A DNA stretch of 64,000 bases from Deltaproteobacteria bacterium (GCA_023265625.1 JAHFST010000010.1:1-64000), one strand, 5' to 3'. Shown: positions 34,535 to 43,972, counted from the first letter of the stretch. Made by a program: numbers and translations. Notes: a model not told the origin generated them from the sequence alone.

Positions 34535-35781
34535 GTGCGAACCTGTCCATTTCCTTTCACAACAAATTTCATGGTTGTTAGCTCTTCCAGTCCCATCGGA
34601 CCAAAGGCATGAATCTTGGTGGTAGAGATACCAATCTCAGCCCCTAAGCCTAACTGTCCGCCATCGTTAAAGCGGGTCGAGCAGTTCCAGAAAACCCCGG
34701 AGGAGTCGAGGCGGTTAATGAAGATTTCTGCATGCGCGGTGTCTTCGGTCACAATTGTTTCGGTATGGAGCGAACCATATTTTTGAATGTGCGCGATCGC
34801 CGCCTCCAAATTAGGAACCACACGAACCGCCAAGATAAGGTCAAGATACTCCGTGCCCCAGTCTTGCTCGGTGGCCTTCTTGGCCTGGGGGACTAATTTT
34901 TTGGTCAGGGGATCTCCGCGTAACTCGATGCCTCGTTCCATCAGTCTCTTGGCGGCTTGCGGGAGAAAATTGGGGGCGATCCTTTCATGGACCAACAAGG
35001 TTTCTGCCGCATTGCAGACCCCGGGACGTTGCGCCTTGGCGTTCAGAATAATCTCCTCGGCCATCTTCAGATCGGCCGCCTCATCGACATAGACATGACA
35101 CACCCCCTTGTCGTGCTTGACCACCGGGACCTTGGAATGTTTCATCATCCACTCCATCAGTTGACTGCCGCCGCGCGGGATCATCAGATCAATATATTTG
35201 ACCTGTTGGACCAGGGCCTTCATCGCCTCGCGATCGGTGGTGGGGATCACTTGAATCATATGCGGATCGAACTTGGAGGCCTCCAACACCTTGCGAAGCA
35301 ACTTGCCCAGCAAGAGGTTGGAATGAATCGCCTCGGAACCGCCGCGCAACACGACGGCGTTGCCCGACTTGAGGCAGAGCCCGGCGGCGTCCACCGTGAC
35401 ATTGGGTCGCGACTCGTAGATGATCCCGATGACCCCTAAGGGGATGCGGACCCGGGAGACCTGCAACCCATTGGGTCGGGTCCATTGTGTCACCACTTGC
35501 CCGACCGGATCGGGCAGCTCGGCGACCTCGCGCAGCCCTTGCGCCATCTCCGCAATGACCTTATCCGTCAAGCGGAGTCGGTCGATCATCGCGACGCTGA
35601 GTTTCTTTTTTTCCGCCTGTTTGAGGTCTTTTTGGTTTGCTTTTTGGATGGCCGTTTTTTGTTCCAGAAGCTGGTCGGCCATGGCACGCAGGAGCTCGTT
35701 TTTCTGTGAGGGGCTCAGTGTGGCTGCCACCCGCGAGGCCTTCCGTGCTTGCTGGGCGATTTTAGTGATCTGCATGCTCAT
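34531..35781 (-). CDS. proA: Glutamate-5-semialdehyde dehydrogenase (gamma-glutamyl phosphate reductase)
   Basis: 416 residues. The second enzyme of proline synthesis, reducing glutamyl-5-phosphate with NADPH. Seen: VIGIIYESRPNVTVDAA, ALCLKSGNAVVLRGGSEA region, IPRGGSQLMEWMM, and the catalytic Cys in QRPGVCNAAETLLVH. Complete. Overlaps rsfS by 4 bases and follows proB by 45 bases. Confidence 0.95.
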   Translation of the reverse strand: MSMQITKIAQQARKASRVAATLSPSQKNELLRAMADQLLEQKTAIQKANQKDLKQAEKKKLSVAMIDRLRLTDKVIAEMAQGLREVAELPDPVGQVVTQWTRPNGLQVSRVRIPLGVIGIIYESRPNVTVDAAGLCLKSGNAVVLRGGSEAIHSNLLLGKLLRKVLEASKFDPHMIQVIPTTDREAMKALVQQVKYIDLMIPRGGSQLMEWMMKHSKVPVVKHDKGVCHVYVDEAADLKMAEEIILNAKAQRPGVCNAAETLLVHERIAPNFLPQAAKRLMERGIELRGDPLTKKLVPQAKKATEQDWGTEYLDLILAVRVVPNLEAAIAHIQKYGSLHTETIVTEDTAHAEIFINRLDSSGVFWNCSTRFNDGGQLGLGAEIGISTTKIHAFGPMGLEELTTMKFVVKGNGQVRT

Positions 35782-35826
35782 AGCGGTAGTGATAGATAAA
35801 AGGCCAAATGTTTACAAGCGGTAATG

Positions 35827-36618
35827 CTAGGGCAGAAACAAGGTCCCGATGGTTTCCCCCGCGTAAATTTTCTTGAGGATAGCTTTATCCTGGCCATCGG
35901 CAATAATGGTCGGGATACTGGCACTGGTGGCCATTTTGGCGGCGGCGAGTTTCGTGAGCATGCCTCCCGTGCTGCCCGGGTTGAGTGTGCCGGACGCTTG
36001 GGAGAGCATGGGGCCGTCAATCTTGTGGACCAGCTCGATGCGTTGTGCCCCTTCGCAGCGTTGCGGGTCCGCCGTATAAAATCCATCTTGGTCGGTGAGC
36101 AGGATCAGTAGATCGGCATCAATCAAACACGCCACCATCGCCGCCAGGTTGTCATTGTCGCCTACCCTAATTTCCTCGACAAAGACGGCGTCATTTTCGT
36201 TGATGATCGGGATCACGCGTCGTTTGATAAGTTCCAACAGGGTATTCCGGGCGTATTGCCGGCGTTCTTCATTTTCTAAGTCGAGTCGGTCGAGCAAGAC
36301 CTGGGCCCCGCGCAAGCCGGATTTATCCAAGGCCTTTTGATAAAGCTGCATCAGGATCGGCTGGCCGACGGCCGCGCAGGCCTGGAGCTCGGGCATTTTT
36401 TTGGGTTTGAGCTTGAACTTGAGGGCATTCATACCGGCGGCGATGGCCCCGGAAGAAACAATCACCGTATCTTTACCACCTTTTTCCGAAAAGGAAACTT
36501 CCCGTGCGATCCCAGCCAAGGCTTTATGCGAGAGGGCCTGCCCTGGCTTGGCCAAAATGCTCGAGCCTATCTTGATCACGACCCGCTTGGCCTGCTTGAT
36601 CATCTTGGCACGACTCAT
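35827..36618 (-). CDS. proB: Glutamate 5-kinase without PUA domain
   Basis: 263 residues, the short form: only the amino-acid-kinase domain is present (VVIKIGSSILAKPGQALSH, VSSGAIAAGMNAL, INENDAVFVEEIRVGDND and GTLNPGSTGGMLTKLAAAK). The C-terminal PUA domain found in many bacterial ProB proteins is absent; both lengths occur naturally. First enzyme of proline synthesis and normally feedback-inhibited by proline. The ATG overlaps the obgE stop by 4 bases. Confidence 0.95.
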   Translation of the reverse strand: MSRAKMIKQAKRVVIKIGSSILAKPGQALSHKALAGIAREVSFSEKGGKDTVIVSSGAIAAGMNALKFKLKPKKMPELQACAAVGQPILMQLYQKALDKSGLRGAQVLLDRLDLENEERRQYARNTLLELIKRRVIPIINENDAVFVEEIRVGDNDNLAAMVACLIDADLLILLTDQDGFYTADPQRCEGAQRIELVHKIDGPMLSQASGTLNPGSTGGMLTKLAAAKMATSASIPTIIADGQDKAILKKIYAGETIGTLFLP

Positions 36619-37628
36619 GGTTTCTTTCCTCGGGCTTGACCGATTTTTTTCCCTAGGGCGTTTAGAAACGGATCAATGCCTTCATGGCTGACGGCTGATA
36701 ACGTTAAAAATGGCCCGGTGACCTTGGTCAGTTTCTTTTCTAGCTTCTTAATCTGAGTTTTCACTTCAGGCAAGTCGATCTTGCTGAGCACGACGATCTC
36801 GGGGCGTTTGAGCAGATCCGGATTGAAGGCCTTGAGCTCCGCTCGAATGGTCTGATAGGCCTCGATGGGGTCGGGATGCTCCGGGTCCGCCAGGTTGATC
36901 AGGTGCACCAAGAGTTTGGTACGTTCCACATGCTTGAGAAACTGGATCCCCAGCCCGGCCCCTTCGCTGGCCCCTTCGATCAAGCCGGGGAGGTCGGCCA
37001 CGGTGAAATTTTGTTCACGGACCTGCACAACGCCCAACACCGGTGTCTTCGTGGTAAACGGGTAATCGGCAATCTTAGGCCGGGCCTTGGAGATGACGGA
37101 GAGCAAGGTGGATTTGCCGGCGTTGGGAAACCCGATCAACCCGACATCGGCCAATAGTTTCAGTTCGAGGAGGAGCCAGCGTTGTTCTCCCAACACCCCA
37201 TCCTCCGCCTCGCGGGGGGCTTGATGGGTGGAGGTGGCAAAGTGCATATTGCCGCGCCCCCCCTTGCCGCCTTGGGCCACCACAAATTCTTTTCCTGCGG
37301 TGGTAAAATCATAGAGGGGCAAACCGGTCTGGGCTTCCTTGACCGAGGTGCCGACGGGAACCGAGATGATCATGTCCTTGCCGCAGCGACCGTAGCAATC
37401 ACTCCCCATGCCGTGCTGGCCGCGTTCCGCCTCAAAATGTCGTTGGTATTTGAAATCCAGCAAGGTTGAGAGCCCGGAATCGGCCTTAAAAATAATGCTG
37501 CCCCCATCGCCCCCATTGCCCCCACTGGGTCCACCCCGCGGGGCCCATTTCTCCCGTCGAAACGCCACACAACCATGGCCGCCATCGCCACCTTTTACAA
37601 AGATTTTGGCTTCATCGATAAATTTCAT
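36615..37628 (-). CDS. obgE: Obg GTPase (CgtA)
   Basis: 337 residues. The N-terminal glycine-rich Obg fold (FIDEAKIFVKGGDGGHGCV, GGNGGDGGSIIF) is followed by the G domain: P-loop GFPNAGKSTLLS, DLPGLIEGASEGAGLG, and SKID. It acts in large-subunit assembly and stress response. The usual extra C-terminal OCT domain is missing, as in many species. The ATG lies 8 bases after a hairpin whose 3' arm AAGAGGGGG is the only plausible Shine-Dalgarno site (37637-37659). Follows rplU-rpmA. Confidence 0.95.
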   Translation of the reverse strand: MKFIDEAKIFVKGGDGGHGCVAFRREKWAPRGGPSGGNGGDGGSIIFKADSGLSTLLDFKYQRHFEAERGQHGMGSDCYGRCGKDMIISVPVGTSVKEAQTGLPLYDFTTAGKEFVVAQGGKGGRGNMHFATSTHQAPREAEDGVLGEQRWLLLELKLLADVGLIGFPNAGKSTLLSVISKARPKIADYPFTTKTPVLGVVQVREQNFTVADLPGLIEGASEGAGLGIQFLKHVERTKLLVHLINLADPEHPDPIEAYQTIRAELKAFNPDLLKRPEIVVLSKIDLPEVKTQIKKLEKKLTKVTGPFLTLSAVSHEGIDPFLNALGKKIGQARGKKP

Positions 37629-37636
37629 CTTGATTT

Positions 37637-37659
37637 CCCCCTCTTAAGGTAAGAGGGGG
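37637..37659 (-). promoter_or_regulatory. Hairpin that covers the obgE ribosome-binding site
   Basis: On the minus strand the sequence reads CCCCCTCTT, a 5-base loop, AAGAGGGGG, 8 bases, then ATG. The 9-bp stem is perfect and includes the whole purine-rich Shine-Dalgarno segment. Folding would block initiation. It could set obgE output below that of rplU-rpmA, or respond to a factor. Folding is seen; regulation is inferred. Confidence 0.55.
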
Positions 37660-37671
37660 CAGGGGGTGTTA

Positions 37672-37687
37672 TGTAAGGGGCCCTACA
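37672..37687. repeat. Short remnant of the GTAGGGG repeat at the rpmA stop
   Basis: TGTAAGGGGCCCTACA keeps the outer ends of the family with almost no middle. The rpmA stop TAG (37683-37685) lies inside it. Confidence 0.55.
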
Positions 37688-37940
37688 AAGGCAGGACATT
37701 GACCCGACGACGGGTTCCCTTCAGGATCTTCTGATATTCAATGGTGCCGGCAATCTTGGCATAGATGGTCCAATCGCGTCCGACGCCGACATTAATTCCA
37801 GGGATAAACTTGGTACCACGCTGCCGGATAATGATGGCCCCAGCCGTGACCTTCTCGCCCCCATAGGCCTTTACGCCAAGGTTTTTCGGCTGACTATCAC
37901 GACCGTTAGAAGTAGAACCGCCACCTTTTTTATGAGCCAT
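37683..37940 (-). CDS. rpmA: 50S ribosomal protein L27
   Basis: 85 residues. Starts [19 protein letters not shown], as usual for bL27, with [20 protein letters not shown] and [14 protein letters not shown]. It lies at the peptidyl-transferase centre. No propeptide before the AHKKGG is present, so it does not need the processing seen in Firmicutes. 10 bases after rplU. Confidence 0.97.
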   Translation of the reverse strand: MAHKKGGGSTSNGRDSQPKNLGVKAYGGEKVTAGAIIIRQRGTKFIPGINVGVGRDWTIYAKIAGTIEYQKILKGTRRRVNVLPL

Positions 37941-37950
37941 AAAAGTTTCC

Positions 37951-38256
37951 TTATGCTGCGATTCCTGTGATCTTAATCAAGGTCAGGGATTGACGATGCC
38001 CGCGCTTCTTATCAAACCCCTTACGCTTCTTGTACTTGTAAACAATCAGCTTTTCGCCTTGAGTCTGGGCCACGACCTGGGCGGTTACCTTCGTGCCGAG
38101 GGTGGGCTGACCGACCTTGATCTCAGTCTCGCTACCCACGAGCAAGGTATCCAAGGCAACCTCTTGCCCCGCCTCGGTGGTGAGTTTTTCAATCTCCAAC
38201 TGGTCTCCCACCTGGACCCGGTACTGCTTACCACCTGTTTGAATAATGGCGTACAT
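37951..38256 (-). CDS. rplU: 50S ribosomal protein L21
   Basis: 101 residues, normal length. Starts [20 protein letters not shown] and ends [17 protein letters not shown]. First gene of the rplU-rpmA-obgE-proB-proA-rsfS-gpmI-yajQ unit. Confidence 0.97.
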   Translation of the reverse strand: MYAIIQTGGKQYRVQVGDQLEIEKLTTEAGQEVALDTLLVGSETEIKVGQPTLGTKVTAQVVAQTQGEKLIVYKYKKRKGFDKKRGHRQSLTLIKITGIAA

Positions 38257-38279
38257 AGAAGGGGGCGTAGTTAGCCAGA

Positions 38280-38296
38280 TTGACTTTTAAAGTCAA
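38280..38296. promoter_or_regulatory. Palindrome upstream of rplU
   Basis: Arms TTGACTT and AAGTCAA meet around TTA. On the minus strand TTGACT could be a -35 element with TAACTA 17 bases downstream as a poor -10. It also overlaps the 3' end of the small gene at 38293, so it may alternatively end that transcript. Weak evidence for either. Confidence 0.3.
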
Positions 38297-38526
38297 GGAT
38301 TTGTTGATGGAGGGTGAAAACCACGCACCAACTCAAAGGCTTTATGAGTGGCGTCAAATCGATCAGAAAAGTCGATCTTTTCTTCTCTCATTTTGGCCAT
38401 AAGCATTTCATGATATTTAGTCCTCAAGGCGTTCATTTCTTCCTTAGCATGGTACTCCTCTTCCGGTACGCTCCCTTCGGCCTTGACGATGTCTGTATAA
38501 ATTTCGGCTATCTCTATCAAATTCAT
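38293..38526 (-). CDS. Small hypothetical protein, paralogue of its neighbour
   Basis: 77 residues. No known family. Its C-terminal half (EKIDFSDRFDATHKAFELV) aligns with the end of the preceding gene's product (QGIQFKDRDHATRIAIRIS), sharing the pattern I-x-F-x-D-R-x-x-A-T-x-x-A. The start overlaps that gene's stop (ATGA). A tandem duplication that then diverged is likely. Convergent with nothing; upstream of rplU. Confidence 0.6.
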   Translation of the reverse strand: MNLIEIAEIYTDIVKAEGSVPEEEYHAKEEMNALRTKYHEMLMAKMREEKIDFSDRFDATHKAFELVRGFHPPSTNP

Positions 38527-38738
38527 AACTCACCCTTTGAAATTCTGATCGCAATACGCGTTGCATGGTCTCTGTCCTTGAATTGAATTCCTTGATTTTC
38601 AAGTGCATCCAAGAACTCCCCATGTAATCGAACCCTTCCCTCTTCCAGCCGTTGGAGTTTATTAGGGTCCGAGGTTCGTTCTATCTCTTCCATCACAGCG
38701 ACATACTCTTGTGCCACGTTGAATAGACTCCTCATCAT
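38523..38738 (-). CDS. Small hypothetical protein, paralogue of its neighbour
   Basis: 71 residues, predicted mostly helical and charged. AGGA lies 7 bases before the ATG. The C-terminal IQFKDRDHATRIAIRIS is shared in pattern with the product of the overlapping downstream gene. Two small, translationally coupled genes could be a toxin-antitoxin pair, but the similarity to each other argues for duplicated partners instead. Unrecognised. Confidence 0.6.
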   Translation of the reverse strand: MMRSLFNVAQEYVAVMEEIERTSDPNKLQRLEEGRVRLHGEFLDALENQGIQFKDRDHATRIAIRISKGEL

Positions 38739-38796
38739 GTGACAATCCTATCCCATTCGGGTGGGAAATTTCTAGGCATTTGTTTCATAGGATTTG

Positions 38797-41700
38797 TTAG
38801 TGGTCGTAGCTCTTCAGTTTTTTGTGAAGGGTCAGGCGTGACAAGCCCAGGCGGCGGGCCGCTTCGCTTTTGTTGCCTTCGCAAGTCTCTAAAGTCTTCA
38901 AAAGTATCTCGCGTTCATAATCGAGCATGGTCTTGTCCGGGTGAAAGATCAGGGCCTCCCCAGTTGGGGGGGGAGACATGGGAGTTCTTCCTTGGTAGAG
39001 TTCCCGCTGGAGCAAGAGATGTTGCGGACGGATTTCATCTCCATCTCGGAGCAGGACGGCGCTGGTCAAACATTGTTCGAGTTCTCGAATGTTTCCCGGC
39101 CAACTGTAATTCATCAGGAGATGAATGGATTCCCGGGTTATTTTCAATTTTCCGGAGAGTTTATTGTCCGATTTAATTTTATCCAAAAAATGTTTTATCA
39201 AGAGAGGGATATCTTCACGGCGTTCCCGCAAAGGGGGCAGCAACAGGGTAATTCCGGCAATGCGAAAGTAGAGATCTTCCCGAAATCTTCCCTCGCGGAC
39301 CAATTGTTTGAGATCTTTGTTAGAGGCGGCGACGATTCGGACTTGAACCTTGATCGGGGTTCGTCCCCCGACCCGCATGATCTCCTGTTCTTGGACGGCG
39401 CGCAACACCTTGGCCTGCATCGTCAAGCTCATATCGGCCACTTCGTCGAGAAACAAGGTCCCTTGATCGGCTTCTTCAAAGAGCCCCTTGCGGTCCCGAT
39501 CGGCGCCGGTGAAGGCCCCCTTGAGGCAACCGAACAGCTCGCTTTCCAAGATATTTTCCGTGAAGGCCGAGCAGTTGATGGCGACGAAGGAGCGGCCCTT
39601 GCGCAGGCTGTTTTGATGCAGGGCACGCGCAACCAACTCCTTACCGGTCCCCGTTTCACCATGGATGAAGACCGAGACCTGGGCGTTGGTGATCTTGTCC
39701 ATGGTCTTGAGCAGCTCCTCCATTTTTTTGGAGCCCCCGATGATCTTATCGTAAGGATAGAGGGTTTTGCGGGGGGTTCGAGAGACCAGGGTTTCCAGTT
39801 CATGCAGATGGATTTCCTGCGCCTCGATGACCTTTTGACTCTGGGAGAGATCTTGCGCCAATCTTTGTCGATCCTGTTCCTTGGCCTGGAAGGAGAGGGC
39901 GTTTTGCAAGGCCAAGGCGGCCTGGTCGGCGAAGGCCTCCAACAATGGCAGGATGTCTTTTTCAAGCGGTGCGCTGCGTTGCTGGGTATCGAGATAGATG
40001 ACCCCCTTGGTCTGGTTGAGAATACGCAATGGGACGCAGGCCACTGTCTTGAGTCCCAAGGTGACGACACTTTTAAATGTGTTGAGATTTTCGTCTTCCA
40101 GGGTATTGAGCGAGAAAATTGGCCGGCCTGTTTTGACGACTTGTTGGGCAATGGAATGGGAGAAACGCGAGACCTCGAGGTCTTCTTTATTGATGTTGCG
40201 GGCGATGCGCGTCTCGAATGCCCCTTGTTCTACGAGGAGCAACAGGAGACCCTGTTCCGCCCCGGAGAGTTCGATGGCGATGTCCATGATGAATTCCAGG
40301 AGCCGGTCGGGATCATGTTCCGTGACCATGCGTTTGTTAATCTCCAGCAGGACCGAAAGATTGTGTGAGACGGACATAGATGTTTCCTCCTGTTTGGGGT
40401 CAGAGGTTCGGATAATTTTTCCAAAGGCAAAGACGAGCCCGGGTTCTACGGGTCCCGCCATGGATTGGTATTCCTCAAAAAGAGACTTGCGGTAACGTTG
40501 TTCGAGGTAGCGGTCGCGGTACTCCTCCGGCAGCGAATGGATCATGGTGTTGAGGACGCCGACGCCTTTTTCCAGGAGGGTGATGGCGTGGGCGGTCTTG
40601 CCGCATTGGCGTTCCGCGTGCGCCCAGGCATGGTAGACCTCCCAGAGGAGCTCCGGCAGGTGAAGTTCGTGACATCGTTGTTCCAATGGAGCGAAAGAGT
40701 CACGGGACAGCTTGGCCTGCAACAGGGCCACCCGCGTTTCAAATTCCTCATCCCGTAGTTTGGCGATGGTCGGTTCTTGCAGCCATTGACGACAGGAGGC
40801 GAAGTTCCCTTCTTCTTGACTGAGATCGGCCAAGGCGTAGCAGGACCAGGCGGTCAAATCGTCACTGCCCGATTGGCGGCCCTGGGTGCATGCGGTTGCA
40901 AAATGTTGTCGCGCCTCCGACAAGAGGCCTAAATCTTTCGCCAGGTATCCTTGCATGAGGATTAACCAGCCGTGCAGCGGGGCGTCCCCAATCTCGGTGG
41001 CGAGATCCTTCCCTTGGCTGATATTTTGTTGGGCGGCCTCGGGGATCCCAAGGATGAGATAGAGACTGGCCTGGCGCAGTTGATTAAAGGCGAGGTCTCG
41101 CAAGGTCCCCAATCGCTCCTGGTAGGAGCGCATCTTTTGCAAGGCCGATAATGCGGTGGCGTAATGGCCGCTTTTCAAGGAAGCCGTGATCAGGTTTCCC
41201 AGCAGGGTGAAGACGGGGTGTAAAATACCCGTTTGTTCCGCGCATCTCAGGCCCTCCTCAAGCGCGGTGATGGCCTCGGCATAACGGCCGGCCTTGAGCA
41301 ATACGTAACCCAGCGCGCTGTGCACCAGAATGACCTGGTCCGTCAGATCTTGTTGTCGGCATAAGGCGAGCCTCTCTTGCAGAAATGACAGGGCCGGTTC
41401 GATGGCCCCTTGCTGGGAATAAGCCAATCCCAAATTGTTATTTGAGATCAGGATACGCTCAATTTGGGGAAGGGCTTGCTCTTGTCGACGGCTTGCCTCG
41501 AAGATTTGCACGGCCTGTGCCGTGTCGTCCCGTTGGAGCGCCACGTTTCCCAGGGAATTCTGGAGGGTCAGGGAACGCACGGTTTCATGGGGCTTCAGGT
41601 ATGTTGCCGCGCGTTCGTAGTGTTCCCAAGCCTGGGTGAAATTTCTTTGCTTGAAGGCCAACCAACCCGCCAACTCCTCCGCAGTTGGATTTTTTTCCGC

Positions 41701-43833
41701 CAAAATATCTTTCAAGTGTTGTTCGGCCTCAGGGTAACGTCCCAGATAGATCAACATGTTGACCAATTTAAGTTTTACCCGTTCGGTTTCGCTTCCAGGT
41801 TCACACAGGGGTAGGGCCTTGATCAGACAGTGTGTCGCTGAGGCGTAGTTCCCAGAGCGGATCAATTGGGATGCCCCCGCTTGATAGTGGTCGAGGGCCT
41901 TGGCGCGTTCACCCGCGCCAGACCAATGAGCGGCTAATTCCTCCGGGGGATTCGAGGCTTGTTGTTCCAGGAACGTGGCGATGAGATGATGATATTTGGT
42001 TTTTTCGGACATGGAGTTGGCTAATTCCAGGGCTAAGGCCTGGCTGGAAATCCAAACAAATTGCTGTTGATTGTGGAGCACGAGGCCTTGCTGGAGTGGC
42101 TTTTTGAGATAGGATTCGATTCCCTGAATTTTGGTCAAGGAAAATAGGTCGGAGATCGTGATGGGGCGACCGAGCAAGGCCAGGAAAAAGAGGAGCTTTT
42201 TTTGTTCCGGTGCCAGTTTTTGTAGGTGTTCTTGATTGAGTAAGCTGAGATTCTGGCTGGATGGCAGTTGAATGTTGGTTAGATTCGCGAATCCGGTCGT
42301 TGCCAAGTAACGCAGTCCGGCAACCATCAAAAACGGCAGTCCGCCCGAATAGTCGGACAGTTTTTGCGCCATTTTTTGGATGAGTTCCGACGGGCCCAAG
42401 ACCAATGCTAGGTAGTGGGCGATACCCTCCAGCGTGAGTCGTTTGAGGGGGAGGGCCTGGGGAGGATGATCCTCGGTGGCCATTAGGACGAAGAGCGGCA
42501 GGCCCTTGCCTTGCCGTTTGGTCCAGCGAGCCTGTTGTTCGAGCCATGAAATGAGTTCGATGGTCTCCGGGTCGGCCCATTGAAAGTCGTCCAGCAGGAT
42601 ACAAAGCGGTTGTTGGGTTGCGAGGGTGATGAGGTCATGGGTCCGTTGTCGGATGGGCCAATGGGCATGATCGGCAGTCAATTCCGGGGATGGTGTGCTG
42701 GGTAGGGGTAGGGATGGTTTAGAATTGTCCGGGCCAAGTGCGGCCATTTTTTGTTCCAACAGGGCCCAGGTGTTACTGCCCTGGCGGCATTCAATTTGGA
42801 TGAGTGGGATATCCTGGATTTGGATGTTGTAACGGATCTCCGCCATCATCCTGGATTTGCCGATGCCTCGTTCTCCATGGATGACTAAAAAAGAGGGGGT
42901 CGCATTCGAGCGATTTTTCACTTCCCGGAGGTTTTGTTCGATTTTTTCCAGGAGCTGTTCCCGTTCCACCAGTGGACCCTCCTCCGGAATATGGAGAGGT
43001 TGTTCTGTAGAGGCGTATCTTTTTTGGGTGGCTAGATTTAAGAAGTTAAGGACGGTGCGGGCCTGAGAAAAACGATCCGCCGGCCTTTTACGCAACAGCT
43101 TAAGTGCGATTTCTTGCAGATGGGAGGGGGGCGGGGTGTCCCCCCAGAAGTTGTCGGGCAAATTCCCATGGAGGTGCCAGTCGATAACCTCATGGGGATT
43201 TTCGGTATTAAATGGCCAACGTCCCGTGAGTCCATTGAGCAAGAGCATGCCGAGCGAATAAAGATCGGCGCGATGATCGATCTTTTCAGAACGAATCAAG
43301 ACCTCGGGGGCCATAGTGGCGAGCGTGCCACCGGCTTGTTTGTGATCCTGGTTGCGTCGCGTGGCCATGCCAAAATCGACCAGTTTGACCAGGGGATGGT
43401 CTCCCTGTTTTTGGACCAGGATGTTGGAGGCCTTGATGTCACAATGGATGATCCCTTCGCCATGGATATAGTCTAAGGCAGACAAAATTTGCGCCAGGGC
43501 CTCCTCCAGGTAGGCATATTCCCGGCCCCGCATGGCGGTCTCAAAGTCTTTCCCAGCGACCAATTCTGAGGTAAAAAAATATTGCTTACTCTCCGGGACC
43601 AGGCCAAAGTCTAGCACCCTCGCGAGATGGGTGTGTCGCAGTGTTGTGAGGATCGAAAATTCCTCACGGAAGCGTTCCAAGTTTTCGCCCCAGTGATCGT
43701 GATGGAGGAGTTTGAGAGCGACTTCATAGTGGCGTTGGAGGTCATCAGCTTGCCAAACACTGCCAAACTCTCCAGTCCCGAGAACCTTGATCAGTTGGTA
43801 GGTGCCCGCAGTCGTTTGGAGGGTGAGGTTCAT
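38797..43833 (-). CDS. Giant Ser/Thr kinase - ATPase - TPR - GAF - sigma-54 activator
   Basis: 1678 residues. Domain order: protein kinase (1-270: LGTGEFGSVW, VALKLL, IIHCDIKASNILV, VDFGMA, MAPEVL); P-loop ATPase (P-loop GERGIGKSR at about 322, LCILLDDFQWADPET); TPR-like helices (about 640-1100); GAF (about 1150-1310); sigma-54-interacting AAA+ domain (GETGTGKE at about 1393, GAFTGA at about 1439, GTLFLDEVADM, WPGNIRELEQ); and a Fis-type HTH (NKSEAARRLGLSRLTLHKKL). The GAFTGA loop is intact, so it should open sigma-54 promoters. The kinase catalytic loop has HCD for HRD, which is common in bacteria. Next to it lie two genes with sigma-54-type promoters. Such Pkn22-like/kinase-EBP fusions are typical of myxobacteria and relatives. 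Confidence 0.93.
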   Translation of the reverse strand: MNLTLQTTAGTYQLIKVLGTGEFGSVWQADDLQRHYEVALKLLHHDHWGENLERFREEFSILTTLRHTHLARVLDFGLVPESKQYFFTSELVAGKDFETAMRGREYAYLEEALAQILSALDYIHGEGIIHCDIKASNILVQKQGDHPLVKLVDFGMATRRNQDHKQAGGTLATMAPEVLIRSEKIDHRADLYSLGMLLLNGLTGRWPFNTENPHEVIDWHLHGNLPDNFWGDTPPPSHLQEIALKLLRKRPADRFSQARTVLNFLNLATQKRYASTEQPLHIPEEGPLVEREQLLEKIEQNLREVKNRSNATPSFLVIHGERGIGKSRMMAEIRYNIQIQDIPLIQIECRQGSNTWALLEQKMAALGPDNSKPSLPLPSTPSPELTADHAHWPIRQRTHDLITLATQQPLCILLDDFQWADPETIELISWLEQQARWTKRQGKGLPLFVLMATEDHPPQALPLKRLTLEGIAHYLALVLGPSELIQKMAQKLSDYSGGLPFLMVAGLRYLATTGFANLTNIQLPSSQNLSLLNQEHLQKLAPEQKKLLFFLALLGRPITISDLFSLTKIQGIESYLKKPLQQGLVLHNQQQFVWISSQALALELANSMSEKTKYHHLIATFLEQQASNPPEELAAHWSGAGERAKALDHYQAGASQLIRSGNYASATHCLIKALPLCEPGSETERVKLKLVNMLIYLGRYPEAEQHLKDILAEKNPTAEELAGWLAFKQRNFTQAWEHYERAATYLKPHETVRSLTLQNSLGNVALQRDDTAQAVQIFEASRRQEQALPQIERILISNNNLGLAYSQQGAIEPALSFLQERLALCRQQDLTDQVILVHSALGYVLLKAGRYAEAITALEEGLRCAEQTGILHPVFTLLGNLITASLKSGHYATALSALQKMRSYQERLGTLRDLAFNQLRQASLYLILGIPEAAQQNISQGKDLATEIGDAPLHGWLILMQGYLAKDLGLLSEARQHFATACTQGRQSGSDDLTAWSCYALADLSQEEGNFASCRQWLQEPTIAKLRDEEFETRVALLQAKLSRDSFAPLEQRCHELHLPELLWEVYHAWAHAERQCGKTAHAITLLEKGVGVLNTMIHSLPEEYRDRYLEQRYRKSLFEEYQSMAGPVEPGLVFAFGKIIRTSDPKQEETSMSVSHNLSVLLEINKRMVTEHDPDRLLEFIMDIAIELSGAEQGLLLLLVEQGAFETRIARNINKEDLEVSRFSHSIAQQVVKTGRPIFSLNTLEDENLNTFKSVVTLGLKTVACVPLRILNQTKGVIYLDTQQRSAPLEKDILPLLEAFADQAALALQNALSFQAKEQDRQRLAQDLSQSQKVIEAQEIHLHELETLVSRTPRKTLYPYDKIIGGSKKMEELLKTMDKITNAQVSVFIHGETGTGKELVARALHQNSLRKGRSFVAINCSAFTENILESELFGCLKGAFTGADRDRKGLFEEADQGTLFLDEVADMSLTMQAKVLRAVQEQEIMRVGGRTPIKVQVRIVAASNKDLKQLVREGRFREDLYFRIAGITLLLPPLRERREDIPLLIKHFLDKIKSDNKLSGKLKITRESIHLLMNYSWPGNIRELEQCLTSAVLLRDGDEIRPQHLLLQRELYQGRTPMSPPPTGEALIFHPDKTMLDYEREILLKTLETCEGNKSEAARRLGLSRLTLHKKLKSYDH

Positions 43834-43864
43834 TTGTTTAATTTATTAACATATTTTTTTAAAA

Positions 43865-43881
43865 TGTTATATTTTATAACA
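43865..43881. promoter_or_regulatory. Inverted repeat, candidate activator site upstream of the first sigma-54 promoter
   Basis: TGTTATA and TATAACA separated by TTT, a perfect 7-3-7 repeat. It lies about 90 bases upstream of the -24 element, where enhancer-binding proteins usually bind, in the AT-rich region between the regulator gene and the lipoprotein gene. Confidence 0.4.
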
Positions 43882-43954
43882 CTGCTTGTTTTTTAAATAA
43901 ATTACCATTCTATTAAGTTATTGAAATTACTTATATTTTAATTAAATTACATAG

Positions 43955-43972
43955 TTGGCATAGTAATTGTAG
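43955..43972 (+). promoter_or_regulatory. Sigma-54-type promoter of the 44024 gene
   Basis: TTGGCATAGTAATTGTAG: GG at 43957-43958 and GT at 43969-43970 with exactly ten bases between, matching -24/-12 geometry except GT for GC. Predicted start near 43982, about 40 bases before the ATG. Confidence 0.55.

Noticed and set aside
38941-40368. 475-codon open frame antisense to the sigma-54 domain of the giant regulator
   Set aside because: No family motif. The opposite strand encodes intact catalytic motifs throughout.
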